A DNA stretch of 15,187 bases from DAOUFU01 sp034429275 (GCA_034429275.1 DAOUFU010000252.1:1-15187), one strand, 5' to 3'; shown: positions 1-7,330, counted from the first letter of the stretch. Made by a program: numbers and translations. The notes: generated by a model not told the origin, from the letters alone.

Positions 1-92
1 CGCCTCATGGGAGGCGCTTGGTCTGCCCCCTCTCCGAAAATTTTCGGAGAGGGGGCGGAGCGGCCCGGTTTTGGCCGCGCGGGGGTGAGGCC
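1..92. repeat. Palindromic intergenic repeat, left copy of a 92-bp inverted pair
   Basis: This stretch is the reverse complement of 15086-15177 at 90 of 92 positions; the mismatches fall at 7 and 58. It has three nested structures. The first is a hairpin with arms CGCCTC (1-6) and GAGGCG (11-16). The second is a perfect 32-bp palindrome at 25-56, centred on AAAATTTT and flanked by CTCTCCG/CGGAGAG. The third is a hairpin with arms GCGGCC (60-65) and GGCCGC (73-78). No transposase lies nearby, so it is probably a dispersed intergenic or MITE-like element. This copy sits beyond the glgP terminator. Short ORFs running through it are by-products of the palindromes. Confidence 0.85.
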
Positions 93-143
93 GGGCAATC
101 CCCACAGTCTCATGCCCCGAAAATGGAATACGCCCCGCGCTAC

Positions 144-176
144 AAAAAAACCGGGCGCGCGGAGGGCGCACCCGGT
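144..176 (-). terminator. Rho-independent terminator of the glgP unit
   Basis: On the minus strand, 28 bases past the glgP stop, an 11-bp stem (150-160 with 166-176, one T-G pair) closes a five-base loop CCTCC. A run of seven T follows at 150-144. This is a textbook intrinsic terminator and marks the end of the regulator, kinase and glgP transcript. Nothing gene-like lies between it and the end repeat. Confidence 0.88.
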
Positions 177-204
177 CGTGGACTTCATCGGACGGCTGGC
201 GGGG

Positions 205-2790
205 CTATTTTGCCTTCGCCCAGGTGATCAGGCCGAGGATCATGGGATCGGCCAGGTCATCGTGCGAGGGCAGCACGCGCACCGACAGGCCACGTTTGCC
301 CGTCGCCGTGTGACGGGTGGTCGCCTGGAACAGGTGGAGACTGGTCTTCTCGTCCTTCTCTTCCACGTGGACCATATCCAGCGACTCGCCCGCCGTGATC
401 TGACCGCGGTTGTCGAGCGTGCCGGAATAGAGCTGCACGGTCACGTCTTCCGGCGAGAGCGCGCCCAGGTCTACCCAGGCTTTGACGGTCATGTCCTGGT
501 TGACCTTGAGCTTATTGGACGGCTCGATGGTGATGTCGCGGATGGCGATCGATTCCCAGTGCTGGCGGACCTTCGCCTGCCACTGGGCAAACGCCAGGCC
601 GCGCTTGACATTGGGATACACCAGGTTGTGGAAGCGCTGAGTGGCGGGCATGTAGTATTCTTCGGTGTACTCGCGCACCATGCGATAGGTGTTGAAGAAC
701 GGCGAAAGCTGCCTCATGCTGGCTTTCACCCGGCTGATCCACTCGCGCGGCAGGCCGTCGCGCCCGCGCTGGTAGAACATCGGCACGATGTCCTTTTCGA
801 TCAGGTTATAGAGCGCCTGGGCCTCGATATAGTCTTCCATGTCCCAGTCGTTCTGGAGGTATTCCTCGCCACTGCCGATAGCCCAGCCCACCATCGGGTC
901 GTAGCCTTCGGCCCACCAGCCGTCGAGCACACTGGCATTCAGGCCGCCGTTGTAGATGACCTTCATGCCGCTGGTGCCGCTGGCCTCGTTGGGGCGGCGC
1001 GGCGTGTTGAGCCACACATCTACGCCCTGCACGAGATAGCGCGCGATGGCCATATCGTAGTTTTCGAGGAACACGATGGAGTGACGGAACTCCGGGCGCT
1101 CGGCGATCTTGACGATTTCCTTGATCAGCTCCTTGCCCAGGTGATCGTGGGGGTGGGCCTTGCCCGCGAAGATGAACTGGACGGGGCGGGCCTCGTCGTT
1201 GACGATGGCGGCCAGGCGGGCGATGTCGCGGAAGATCAGGGTAGCGCGCTTGTAGGTGGCGAAGCGGCGCGCGAAGCCGATGGTCAGCGCGTCGGGGTTG
1301 AGCACCTCGAAGGCGCGCTCGATCTCGGTCTGGGGTGCGCCGCGCGAGATCAGCTGGGCGTGCAGCTTGTTGCGCGCCCACGAGACCAGCTGCTCGCGGC
1401 GGCGCTCATGGGTGCGCCACAGCTCGGCATCGGGGATGCGGTCCACGTCCCACCACAGCTCCGGCGAATCGGGCTGCTCGCGCCAGGTCGGTTCCAGGTA
1501 GCGGTCGAACAGGGTCGCCATCTCGCTGCTGATCCAGGTCTGGATGTGGATGCCGTTGGTGATCGCGCCGATGGGAATCTCGTGCACGGGCAGGTTGGGG
1601 AACATCCACTGCCACATATCGCGGCTGACCGAGCCGTGAAGCTGGCTGACACCGTTGGCATAGGTGCACAGGCGCAGCGCCATCACCGGCAGGCTGAACA
1701 GGTCCATGCCTTCCAGGTGTTCGCGGCCCAGGTCGTGAAACTGCTCACGGGTGAGGCCCAGCTGGTTCCACAGGTAGGGGAAGTGCTCGTCGATCAGGTC
1801 GTAGCCGAAGCGCTCCAGGCCCGCCGGGACCGGCGTGTGAATGGTATAGACCATACCCACCCGGCAGATTTCTGCCGCCTGCCAGAAATCGAGCGAAGGG
1901 TTTTCCTTCATCATCAAGCGGATGCGCTCCAGGGCCAGGAAGGCGCTGTGGCCTTCGTTCATATGGCAGACGGTGGGGCGCATATTGAGCTTTTCGAGCA
2001 GCTGGATGCCGCCGATGCCCAGGATGATTTCCTGGCGAATGCGGGTTCGCTTGTCGCCGCCGTAGAGACGGTCGGTCAGGTCGCGGATGTTTTCGGGGTT
2101 GTCGGGCAGGTTGCTGTCGAGCAGGTAGAGCGGGATGCGCCCCACCTGGACCAGCCACACCGCCAGCTTTGCTTTCACATTGGCAATGGGCACCTCGATG
2201 ATCATCGGCTGGCCGTCGTCATCGAGCACCTGCTTGACCGGGAGGTTCGCATAGTCGTTGATGGGGTACGACTGCTGCTGATAGCCGTCGGCATTGAGGT
2301 ACTGGTGGAAGTACCCTTCTTCATACAGCAGGCCAATGCCGACCAGCGGCAGGCCGAGATCGGATGCGCTTTTGAGATGGTCGCCGGAGAGCACGCCCAG
2401 GCCGCCCGAATAGTTGCGCAGGCATTCGGTGAGGCCATATTCCATCGAAAAATAGGCGATGAAGGGGCGCTCGAACGAGCCGTAGTTCTGGCGGTACCAG
2501 GTGTTGGCAGTGGGACTCATGTAGGCGTCGTGCTGGGCGCATACACGGTCAAGGTGGGCCATGAAGGCTTCGTCTTCAGCCGCCCGCTGGAGGGCTTCCT
2601 GGCTGATGCGGCCTAGCAAGGCAACAGGATTGCTTTCGGTGGCTTCCCACAAGTCGCGGTCCAGCCGGCTGAACAGCGCGATGGTCTCGTGGTCCCAACT
2701 CCACCGCAGGTTATAGGCCAGGTCGCGCAAGCGTTCCAGGCTGGGCGGCAGGTTGGGGGAAATCTCAACCGTCGCAATGGGAGTGATCAT
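205..2790 (-). CDS. glgP: Glycogen/alpha-glucan phosphorylase (GT35)
   Basis: An 861-residue enzyme expected to release glucose-1-phosphate from the non-reducing ends of alpha-1,4-glucans in the cytosol, using pyridoxal phosphate. The N-terminus (about 13-115) looks like the DUF3417 domain seen in the long MalP/GlgP branch. The GT35 core follows, with FSMEYGL near 114, HMNEGHSAF near 272, NGIHIQTW near 413 and FARRFATYKRA near 505. The motif ASGTSGMK ends at Lys610, the expected Schiff-base lysine for PLP. A C-terminal extension (about 745-861) rich in beta-type sequence is also typical of this longer subfamily. The ATG at 2790 was chosen because AGGAG lies ten bases upstream (2801-2805 on the plus strand); longer in-frame readings overlap the kinase gene. 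It is the last gene of a minus-strand set behind a receiver gene and a histidine kinase, and has its own candidate promoter at 2863-2892. Family assignment is firm; the exact substrate (glycogen or maltodextrin) is not resolved. Confidence 0.95.
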   Translation of the reverse strand: MITPIATVEISPNLPPSLERLRDLAYNLRWSWDHETIALFSRLDRDLWEATESNPVALLGRISQEALQRAAEDEAFMAHLDRVCAQHDAYMSPTANTWYRQNYGSFERPFIAYFSMEYGLTECLRNYSGGLGVLSGDHLKSASDLGLPLVGIGLLYEEGYFHQYLNADGYQQQSYPINDYANLPVKQVLDDDGQPMIIEVPIANVKAKLAVWLVQVGRIPLYLLDSNLPDNPENIRDLTDRLYGGDKRTRIRQEIILGIGGIQLLEKLNMRPTVCHMNEGHSAFLALERIRLMMKENPSLDFWQAAEICRVGMVYTIHTPVPAGLERFGYDLIDEHFPYLWNQLGLTREQFHDLGREHLEGMDLFSLPVMALRLCTYANGVSQLHGSVSRDMWQWMFPNLPVHEIPIGAITNGIHIQTWISSEMATLFDRYLEPTWREQPDSPELWWDVDRIPDAELWRTHERRREQLVSWARNKLHAQLISRGAPQTEIERAFEVLNPDALTIGFARRFATYKRATLIFRDIARLAAIVNDEARPVQFIFAGKAHPHDHLGKELIKEIVKIAERPEFRHSIVFLENYDMAIARYLVQGVDVWLNTPRRPNEASGTSGMKVIYNGGLNASVLDGWWAEGYDPMVGWAIGSGEEYLQNDWDMEDYIEAQALYNLIEKDIVPMFYQRGRDGLPREWISRVKASMRQLSPFFNTYRMVREYTEEYYMPATQRFHNLVYPNVKRGLAFAQWQAKVRQHWESIAIRDITIEPSNKLKVNQDMTVKAWVDLGALSPEDVTVQLYSGTLDNRGQITAGESLDMVHVEEKDEKTSLHLFQATTRHTATGKRGLSVRVLPSHDDLADPMILGLITWAKAK

Positions 2791-2846
2791 GCTTATGCTG
2801 CTCCTGAATACTTGAGGATCGCATGAGGACCGGCGCGTGATCGCGC

Positions 2847-2878
2847 GCCGCCCTGCATGTGTAGCATAACAGGGCGGC
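2847..2878. promoter_or_regulatory. Perfect 9-bp inverted repeat around the glgP -10 element
   Basis: GCCGCCCTG (2847-2855) and CAGGGCGGC (2870-2878) are exact inverted copies separated by 14 bases, and the loop contains the candidate -10 (2863-2868). No T-run follows on the minus strand, so this looks more like an operator or a transcript hairpin than a terminator for the upstream kinase gene. A second hairpin, GGCGCG-TGATCG-CGCGCC at 2832-2849, partly overlaps the first arm, so the two structures would compete in RNA. That suggests possible control in the glgP leader. Confidence 0.5.
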
Positions 2879-2892
2879 GGAGATTCTGCCAA
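2863..2892 (-). promoter_or_regulatory. Candidate sigma-70-type promoter for glgP
   Basis: On the minus strand, TTGGCA (2892-2887, five of six to TTGACA) is followed after 18 bases by TATGCT (2868-2863). A TG one base before the hexamer gives an extended -10. It lies about 75 bases upstream of the glgP ATG, in the 148-base gap behind the kinase gene, and could let glgP be expressed apart from the regulator-kinase transcript. Confidence 0.5.
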
Positions 2893-2938
2893 TGACAGGT
2901 GAACCGGTTTATCGCGTGGGGGGGGCAGCTCTCGGCCC

Positions 2939-4345
2939 CTAATCGTCGGTATCGGAACGGCGTTTGCGGGCGCGCGTGCTGGGGCTGGGCAGCGTGGCGG
3001 CGGTGGGGTCGATCGGCGGCTCGACCAGGCGCGAACCGGGATCGCGCTGCGGCGCGGCGGGCATCTCCGGCAGCGGGCGTTCCGGCGCGTGGGCGGGATC
3101 GGGATGGATGGCCAGGGTGAAGGTGCTGCCCGCGCCCACCACACTAGCCACACTGAGATAGCCGCCGTGGGCCTCGGCGACGGCGCGCGCCACGAACAGG
3201 CCCTGGCCCAACCCGCGCGGATCGATGATCTTGCCGGAGCGGGTGCGCGCCTGGCCGCGATAGAAGCGCTCGAAAATGTGCGGCAGGTCTTCGGAGCGGA
3301 TGCCGACGCCGGTATCGCTGACCTCAATGAGGGTGAGCGGGCCGTCGGTGCGGCCCACCGTGACGACGATCTCGCCGCCCGGCTCGGTGTATTTGATGGC
3401 GTTATCGATCAGATGGCTGACGGCCCACTGCAAGCGCCGGTTGTCGCCGGTGATGATCTGGCGGCTGCGGCGGATGACCAGCAGCGAGATCGACAGGCCT
3501 GCCTTGCGGATATCGGCATCCAGCCCCTTGATCACGGTGGTGAGCAGGGCGGGCAGGTTTACTTCTTCGTGGTGGACGGCGAAGCTGCCGGTGCCGATCT
3601 CCGAGAGGTCGAGCAGCTGCACGATCATGCGGTCGAGCAGGGCGGCGTTGCGGCTGATGGCTTCGAGGAAGCGGCGCTTGGGCGGCTGATCGGCGGGCAG
3701 GGCCAGCAGGACCTCACTCATACCTTTGATTGAGGCGAGCGGGGTGCGCAGCTCGTGCGACATCTGGGTGATGAACTCGTCCTTGAGCCGTTCGGCCAGG
3801 GTATCCTGGGTTACGTCGCGCAGCATGAGGACGGTGCCCAGCCGCTGCTGCTGGGGATCGGCTACGATCGCCATCTGCGCGCCGATGATGCGGTCGTTGA
3901 CTTCGACGCGCCGGGCCGGGCCGAGCGTCACCTCGCCGTCGAGCGCGGTTTGGTGGCGGGCTTCGGCGAACATGCGGCCCAGGTCGCTGTCCCAGAAGTT
4001 GCGCACGGAGCCGAGCAGGTCGCGGGCGGCCTGGTTCATCAGCACGATGCGGCCTTCGGTGTCCTGCATGATGACGCCCTCACTGATGACGGCGAGCACG
4101 CCGGTCAGGCGGGCGATGTCGGTGCTTTGCTCGCGGGCCAGGGCGGTGAAATAGGCGATGCGCTCGCGGGCCTGACGGCGCGCCTGTTCCTGGGCGAGGG
4201 CGCGATCGTGCGATTTGCGGCGCAAGCCCCCATAGAGCCGCCCGAAGAGCCGCCCGGTGTGGCTGCCCAGTGCGTCCACCGATTGAAGCATGGTGGCGAC
4301 GGGGGCCGCCGGATCGGGCGAGGCGGGATTGCGAGAGGTGGACAT
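2939..4345 (-). CDS. Soluble PAS-type sensor histidine kinase
   Basis: A 468-residue two-component kinase. After a Pro/Ala-rich start comes an Arg/Gln/Glu-rich, probably coiled segment (about 45-80), then a PAS-like domain (about 78-180, with VLAVISEGVIMQDTEG). The dimerisation and phosphoacceptor helix has FITQMSHELRTPL with His197. The ATPase domain has an N box with DNAIK (Asn315), a G1 box DTGVGI (344-349), an F box IFERFYRG and a G2 box GLGQGLF (378-384). The last 50 residues are Pro- and Arg-rich and look disordered. No membrane segment is visible, so the signal is probably cytoplasmic. The ATG at 4345 has AAGGAG six bases upstream (4352-4357 on the plus strand); the in-frame ATG at 4387 lacks a comparable site. 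The gene lies 60 bases behind a receiver gene, its likely partner, and upstream of glgP. Family is certain; ligand and output are unknown. Confidence 0.93.
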   Translation of the reverse strand: MSTSRNPASPDPAAPVATMLQSVDALGSHTGRLFGRLYGGLRRKSHDRALAQEQARRQARERIAYFTALAREQSTDIARLTGVLAVISEGVIMQDTEGRIVLMNQAARDLLGSVRNFWDSDLGRMFAEARHQTALDGEVTLGPARRVEVNDRIIGAQMAIVADPQQQRLGTVLMLRDVTQDTLAERLKDEFITQMSHELRTPLASIKGMSEVLLALPADQPPKRRFLEAISRNAALLDRMIVQLLDLSEIGTGSFAVHHEEVNLPALLTTVIKGLDADIRKAGLSISLLVIRRSRQIITGDNRRLQWAVSHLIDNAIKYTEPGGEIVVTVGRTDGPLTLIEVSDTGVGIRSEDLPHIFERFYRGQARTRSGKIIDPRGLGQGLFVARAVAEAHGGYLSVASVVGAGSTFTLAIHPDPAHAPERPLPEMPAAPQRDPGSRLVEPPIDPTAATLPSPSTRARKRRSDTDD

Positions 4346-4405
4346 GGGCCGCTCCTTGTGCGGGCAGACCGGCGGGCTGGCGCTCAATGAGCGGCCACGA
4401 CCGGG

Positions 4406-4813
4406 TTAGTTGGATTTCTCAGCGTGAATTTTCTCCAAAAGCTGCTTCAGCTCAAAAAAGTCGGGCAGCGGCTTGTGGATGATGTGGTCTACGCCGCATT
4501 CGGTGAACATTGCCTGCCGTTCGCTTTCGTTGAGGCTGAACGCCGTCATCAGCACGATGGGGATGCGCGAGAGCGCGTCGATGCTGCGGATGCGGCGAGC
4601 GATCTCGTTGCCGCGTGGGCCGGGCATACGGATGTCCATCAGCGCGAGTTCGGGCAGGTCGCCGCCGTAATCGCCCGATTCCACTTTGTCGAGCCATTGA
4701 AACGCCTGGTTGCCATCTCGAAATTCCAGGGGGGTGTGCCCCCACGCTTCAAACATGAATTTGACGATATTCCTGATGTCGTCTTCGTCTTCCACCACGA
4801 TCCAGGGTTTCAC
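4406..4813 (-). CDS. Single-domain response regulator (CheY-like receiver)
   Basis: With a GTG start at 4813 this is a 135-residue stand-alone receiver. It has the acidic cluster VVEDED (6-11), the phosphoacceptor Asp60 in LMDIRMPG, Thr90 in VLMTA and Lys114 in HKPLP. There is no output domain, so it probably acts by protein contact or in a phosphorelay. The GTG was preferred because GGAGG sits seven bases upstream and because the product then lines up residue for residue with the divergent paralogue at 5170-5787. An in-frame ATG at 4945 would add 44 residues unlike a receiver and has no ribosome site. The gene is followed by the histidine kinase, its probable phosphodonor, and by glgP. What the receiver controls cannot be read from the sequence. 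Confidence 0.9.
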   Translation of the reverse strand: MKPWIVVEDEDDIRNIVKFMFEAWGHTPLEFRDGNQAFQWLDKVESGDYGGDLPELALMDIRMPGPRGNEIARRIRSIDALSRIPIVLMTAFSLNESERQAMFTECGVDHIIHKPLPDFFELKQLLEKIHAEKSN

Positions 4814-4820
4814 GCCAGGT

Positions 4821-4825
4821 CCTCC
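4821..4825 (-). promoter_or_regulatory. Shine-Dalgarno site that sets the GTG start at 4813
   Basis: On the minus strand GGAGG lies seven bases before the GTG codon. It decides between this start and the longer ATG reading at 4945, which has no such site. Confidence 0.75.
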
Positions 4826-4942
4826 GTAGAGCGAACGATATTGGGGGCCGCGCACGATTCCCACTGCGACTGCCTCAGCGGGCGGCCTGGCAGCTGGGGC
4901 AGCGGTGCCGATCATTACGACACCATAAAGGGATTCGATCGG

Positions 4943-4963
4943 CATTCACTATTCATTCACTAT
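4943..4963. promoter_or_regulatory. Tandem CATTCACTAT repeat, candidate regulator-binding site
   Basis: The ten-base word CATTCACTAT occurs exactly at 4943-4952 and again at 4954-4963, a spacing of 11 bases or about one helical turn. It is in an AT-rich island between the two divergent receiver genes, about 130 bases before the minus-strand GTG. Direct repeats at this phasing are the usual layout of OmpR/PhoB-type sites. Which protein binds is unknown, but a winged-helix regulator of that type is encoded at 11616-12446. Confidence 0.45.
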
Positions 4964-4995
4964 AAATGATAGCACAAATCGGGCCGTGAGCATAT

Positions 4996-5008
4996 CACCA
5001 CTTTGGTG
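4996..5008. promoter_or_regulatory. Short inverted repeat in the divergent control region
   Basis: CACCA (4996-5000) and TGGTG (5004-5008) are exact inverted copies around CTT. The site is near the middle of the 356-base region between the two receiver genes (4814-5169), which otherwise holds no gene, and could be an operator acting on both directions. Short palindromes arise by chance, so this is tentative. Confidence 0.25.
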
Positions 5009-5073
5009 GGTTTCACAGTTTTTTCAGGGTGGCAGCGGGTTGGGTGTGCACCGGAAAGCGGTTGGATCAAGAT

Positions 5074-5102
5074 TTGCGGATTACGCCCGCCGCGCCTATG
5101 CT
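5074..5102 (+). promoter_or_regulatory. Weak candidate promoter for the plus-strand receiver gene
   Basis: TTGCGG (5074-5079), a 17-base spacer and TATGCT (5097-5102) lie 67 bases upstream of the chosen GTG. TATAGG and GGATAAT just downstream are alternative -10 elements. The matches are partial, but the place is right for a transcript starting the plus-strand block. Confidence 0.35.
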
Positions 5103-5169
5103 ATAGGATAATCGTGAATCGGACTGCCGCAACAAGCCGGTAGTGATTGTGCGTGTGGGAGTGCCATTG

Positions 5170-5787
5170 GTGCCTACCTGGATGGTTGTTGAAGACGAAC
5201 CGGATATTTATGATGTCCTGCTCGCCATGTTTGAGATCTGGGGCATCGAAGGGGTTGCCTTCGTAGATGGCGGCGAGGCGGTCGCGTGGATCGATGAGGT
5301 AGATGCGGGCCGGGTTCGCGGCGATCTGCCGGAGCTGGCGATCCTCGATATTCGTGTGCCCGAAGTGAAGGGACCGCAGATCGCGGCACGGCTGCGCAGA
5401 AGCCCGGTATTGGGCGATATCGCGATTGTGCTGATCACGGCTCACCGGCTTTCGCCCGAAGAAGAAGCTGAGGCGATGGCGATTTCGGGGGCGGACCTGC
5501 TGCAGTACAAACCGCTGCCCGGCATGGTGGAACTTCGGCGCATGATGGACACGGTGATCGCCAAGCGCAAGCGAATCAAGGCCGCGCGCGAAACCGCCGA
5601 ATCCGGCACGGTGCAGGTAACGGAAACCGTCTCCGCACCGCCGAACCTGGCTGTCGATGCGGCGGTCCCTTCGGCGAGCGTACCGGCCAGCACAACATCT
5701 CCGTCACCCAAAGTTGACTCCGCACAACCCTCGAACGGCAAATCGGTCAATGGAAATGGGGCGACGCCGGCTGCGCCGGAGCACTAG
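5170..5787 (+). CDS. Response regulator with receiver and disordered tail
   Basis: A 205-residue protein whose first 128 residues form a CheY-like receiver: VVEDEPD (6-12), phosphoacceptor Asp60 in ILDIRVPE, Thr90 in VLITA and Lys114 in YKPLP. The receiver aligns without gaps to the minus-strand regulator at 4406-4813, sharing GDLPELA just before the phospho-Asp, so the two are paralogues. After a basic stretch (KRKRIKAARE) the remaining 70 or so residues are rich in Ala, Ser, Thr, Pro and Val, likely disordered, with no output domain. The GTG at 5170 is supported by GGGAG eight bases upstream (5157-5161) and by the paralogue alignment; a GTG at 5143 is the alternative. It heads a tight plus-strand set, 35 bases before the NERD-like gene. 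Its kinase is not adjacent on this strand; the divergent kinase is the obvious candidate. Output is unknown. Confidence 0.88.
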   Translation: MPTWMVVEDEPDIYDVLLAMFEIWGIEGVAFVDGGEAVAWIDEVDAGRVRGDLPELAILDIRVPEVKGPQIAARLRRSPVLGDIAIVLITAHRLSPEEEAEAMAISGADLLQYKPLPGMVELRRMMDTVIAKRKRIKAARETAESGTVQVTETVSAPPNLAVDAAVPSASVPASTTSPSPKVDSAQPSNGKSVNGNGATPAAPEH

Positions 5788-5822
5788 CGGCCCGCTGTGT
5801 CCGGACGGTGGGGGAGGACGCG

Positions 5823-6545
5823 ATGCAGAATATCAATCCAACCAACAGCATCACCCGGCGCGGGCGCTACTACCTGTTTTTGGGGCTGCTGGCCCTGTTT
5901 GGCGGGGCGATTGCGCTGGTGCTGGGCATTCTGTTCCTGTTCTTCCCGCTGTGGGAAGCGCTGTGGTTCGATGTGATCAACGGCCTGCTGCTGCTCGGTG
6001 GGGTGGTGGGCATCCTGGCGGGCATCGCGGGCATCTACCGCGCGCTCACCTTGCAGAAGGATAACCCGATCTCCAAAGCGGTCGGGGATGGCCTGGCCCA
6101 GTTCCTCGACCACCGCTATACCTATCTGCGCAACGTGAGCAAGCGCGGAGTCGGGTATATCGATGGCGTGCTGGTGGGGCCGCCGGGCGCGCTGGTCTTT
6201 CGCATTGTCGATTATGTGGGCCAGTGGCGCAACGAGCGCGCCCAGTGGTTTGTCCAGACGCGCGATGGGCGGATCAAACCGGCCAACCAGAACCCGACTC
6301 GCGAATGTGTCGATGATGTGCTTGCGCTGCGCAAATTCCTCAAAAAATATGGCCTGGAGAGCGTCCCCGTTTACGGCATTGTCGTCTTCGAGAAGAGCAA
6401 TGTCCAGCTTTCGGCGGCGGACCCCGTGGTGCCGATTGCCGAGATCAGCACGCTGTACCGCATTATGCTGCGCGATTACCTGGTCGATGAGCGCATCGCC
6501 CCGCCAGTGGTGACCGAGACGGTGAACGCCATCATCGACGGCTAA
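5823..6545 (+). CDS. Membrane protein with a degenerate NERD-like domain
   Basis: A 240-residue protein with two closely spaced hydrophobic segments (about 17-42 and 47-74), then a cytoplasmic part. Residues 100-215 have the layout of a NERD (nuclease-related) domain: YIDGVLVGPPGALVF around Asp114, Gly133, Trp142, Asn157-Pro158, a helix DDVLALRKFLKKYGL, and VYGIVVFEKS as a later core strand. The NERD family normally has an E-x-K catalytic pair on the strand after the Asp; here the strand reads VFRIVDYVG, with Arg127 and Val129 at those places, so nuclease activity is unlikely. The ATG at 5823 has GGGGAGG about five bases upstream; an in-frame GTG at 5808 overlaps that site. The gene lies between a response regulator and a PPC-like membrane protein, with short gaps, suggesting co-transcription. 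Domain call is by motif only; a structural or scaffold role is inferred. Confidence 0.75.
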   Translation: MQNINPTNSITRRGRYYLFLGLLALFGGAIALVLGILFLFFPLWEALWFDVINGLLLLGGVVGILAGIAGIYRALTLQKDNPISKAVGDGLAQFLDHRYTYLRNVSKRGVGYIDGVLVGPPGALVFRIVDYVGQWRNERAQWFVQTRDGRIKPANQNPTRECVDDVLALRKFLKKYGLESVPVYGIVVFEKSNVQLSAADPVVPIAEISTLYRIMLRDYLVDERIAPPVVTETVNAIIDG

Positions 6546-6574
6546 CACCCGGCCCACGCCAGGGGACCGCAGCC

Positions 6575-7330
6575 ATGACCCGCCCCAATTTACCCATCGA
6601 GGAATTCCCGGACGACTTTGTCGAAGAGGACGAGGACGAAGCATACGCACGCTTCCGGCGACCTCCGCCCGGCAAGCCTGCACTGCTGCCGGAGGAACCG
6701 CCGCGCAAGCTGGACGATACGCCTGTGGCGAGCGGGGTGCTGGGCGGGCCGGACATGGAGGGATCGCTGCTGCGGCGGGCGCTGAGCAGTGACGAGGCGG
6801 CGCTGCTGGAGGTTTCGCGGCGGGAGGTGTTTGGCGCATCCTTCGCGCTGCCGCTGCTGATCATCTTTGGATTGTTTGGGCTGATGCTCGCGCTGAGCGG
6901 TGACGATCCGGCCCCGGCGAGCGGTTCGCAACCTGCCTACACCCCCTCCATGTTGCCCACCCAAGAACCGACTCCCGTCGCCGGTGCTGCCTGGCCCGCA
7001 GACCTGTTCTATGTGCCGCATACCGTGCCCGCCCTGATCAAAGACGACATCCTGTATTTGGGTGCGCAGATGGGCTACCGCTTCTTTGGGCAGGCCGGGA
7101 CGGTGTGGGCGATCACGGTGGAGGCGCGCGAGAGCGCCCTCGACCCGCAGGTGACGCTGTTCGGACCTGGTGGCGCGGTGATCGCCACCAACGACAACCG
7201 CGCGGCGGGTGTCACCGCCGCCGACCTGGTGGTGACCCTGCCGGAGACGGGCGATTACCGCGTGGTGGTCGAGTCGTCGGCGGCGAATCCTACCACCGGG
7301 TCCTACTTGCTGGCGGTGTTCGAGCGGTAG
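6575..7330 (+). CDS. Single-pass membrane protein with PPC-like outer domain
   Basis: A 251-residue protein of unknown role. Residues 1-85 are charged (acidic run at 17-22, Pro-rich at 29-44) and look cytoplasmic. One hydrophobic segment (about 89-107) is followed by a Pro/Thr/Ser-rich linker (108-140). Residues about 157-249 resemble the bacterial pre-peptidase C-terminal (PPC) beta-sandwich, with the pattern DPQVTLFGPGG then ATNDN, then ETGDYRVVVES and SYLLAVF at the end. The domain is usually attached to secreted hydrolases; no catalytic domain is present here. There is no cleavable signal peptide, so an inside-N, outside-C topology is likely. The ATG has AGGGGA eight bases upstream, and the gene follows the NERD-like gene by 29 bases, so the two are probably translated from one message. 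The PPC call rests on pattern recognition. Confidence 0.75.
   Translation: MTRPNLPIEEFPDDFVEEDEDEAYARFRRPPPGKPALLPEEPPRKLDDTPVASGVLGGPDMEGSLLRRALSSDEAALLEVSRREVFGASFALPLLIIFGLFGLMLALSGDDPAPASGSQPAYTPSMLPTQEPTPVAGAAWPADLFYVPHTVPALIKDDILYLGAQMGYRFFGQAGTVWAITVEARESALDPQVTLFGPGGAVIATNDNRAAGVTAADLVVTLPETGDYRVVVESSAANPTTGSYLLAVFER

Noticed and set aside
7..2616. Very long open frame on the plus strand opposite glgP
   Set aside because: It is antisense to a strongly supported phosphorylase, has no family resemblance, no ribosome site, and begins inside the palindromic repeat. High GC content makes such mirror frames common.
3089..3733. Plus-strand frames opposite the histidine kinase
   Set aside because: They lie across the kinase ATPase domain, whose motifs fix the minus strand as coding; the plus frames show no family signature.
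4814..4945. ATG-started N-terminal extension of the minus-strand receiver
   Set aside because: The extra 44 residues do not resemble a receiver, the ATG has no ribosome site, and a well-placed GGAGG precedes the GTG at 4813.
5823..6545. Active nuclease in a defence system
   Set aside because: The NERD-like domain lacks the catalytic E-x-K and the neighbours are not defence genes.
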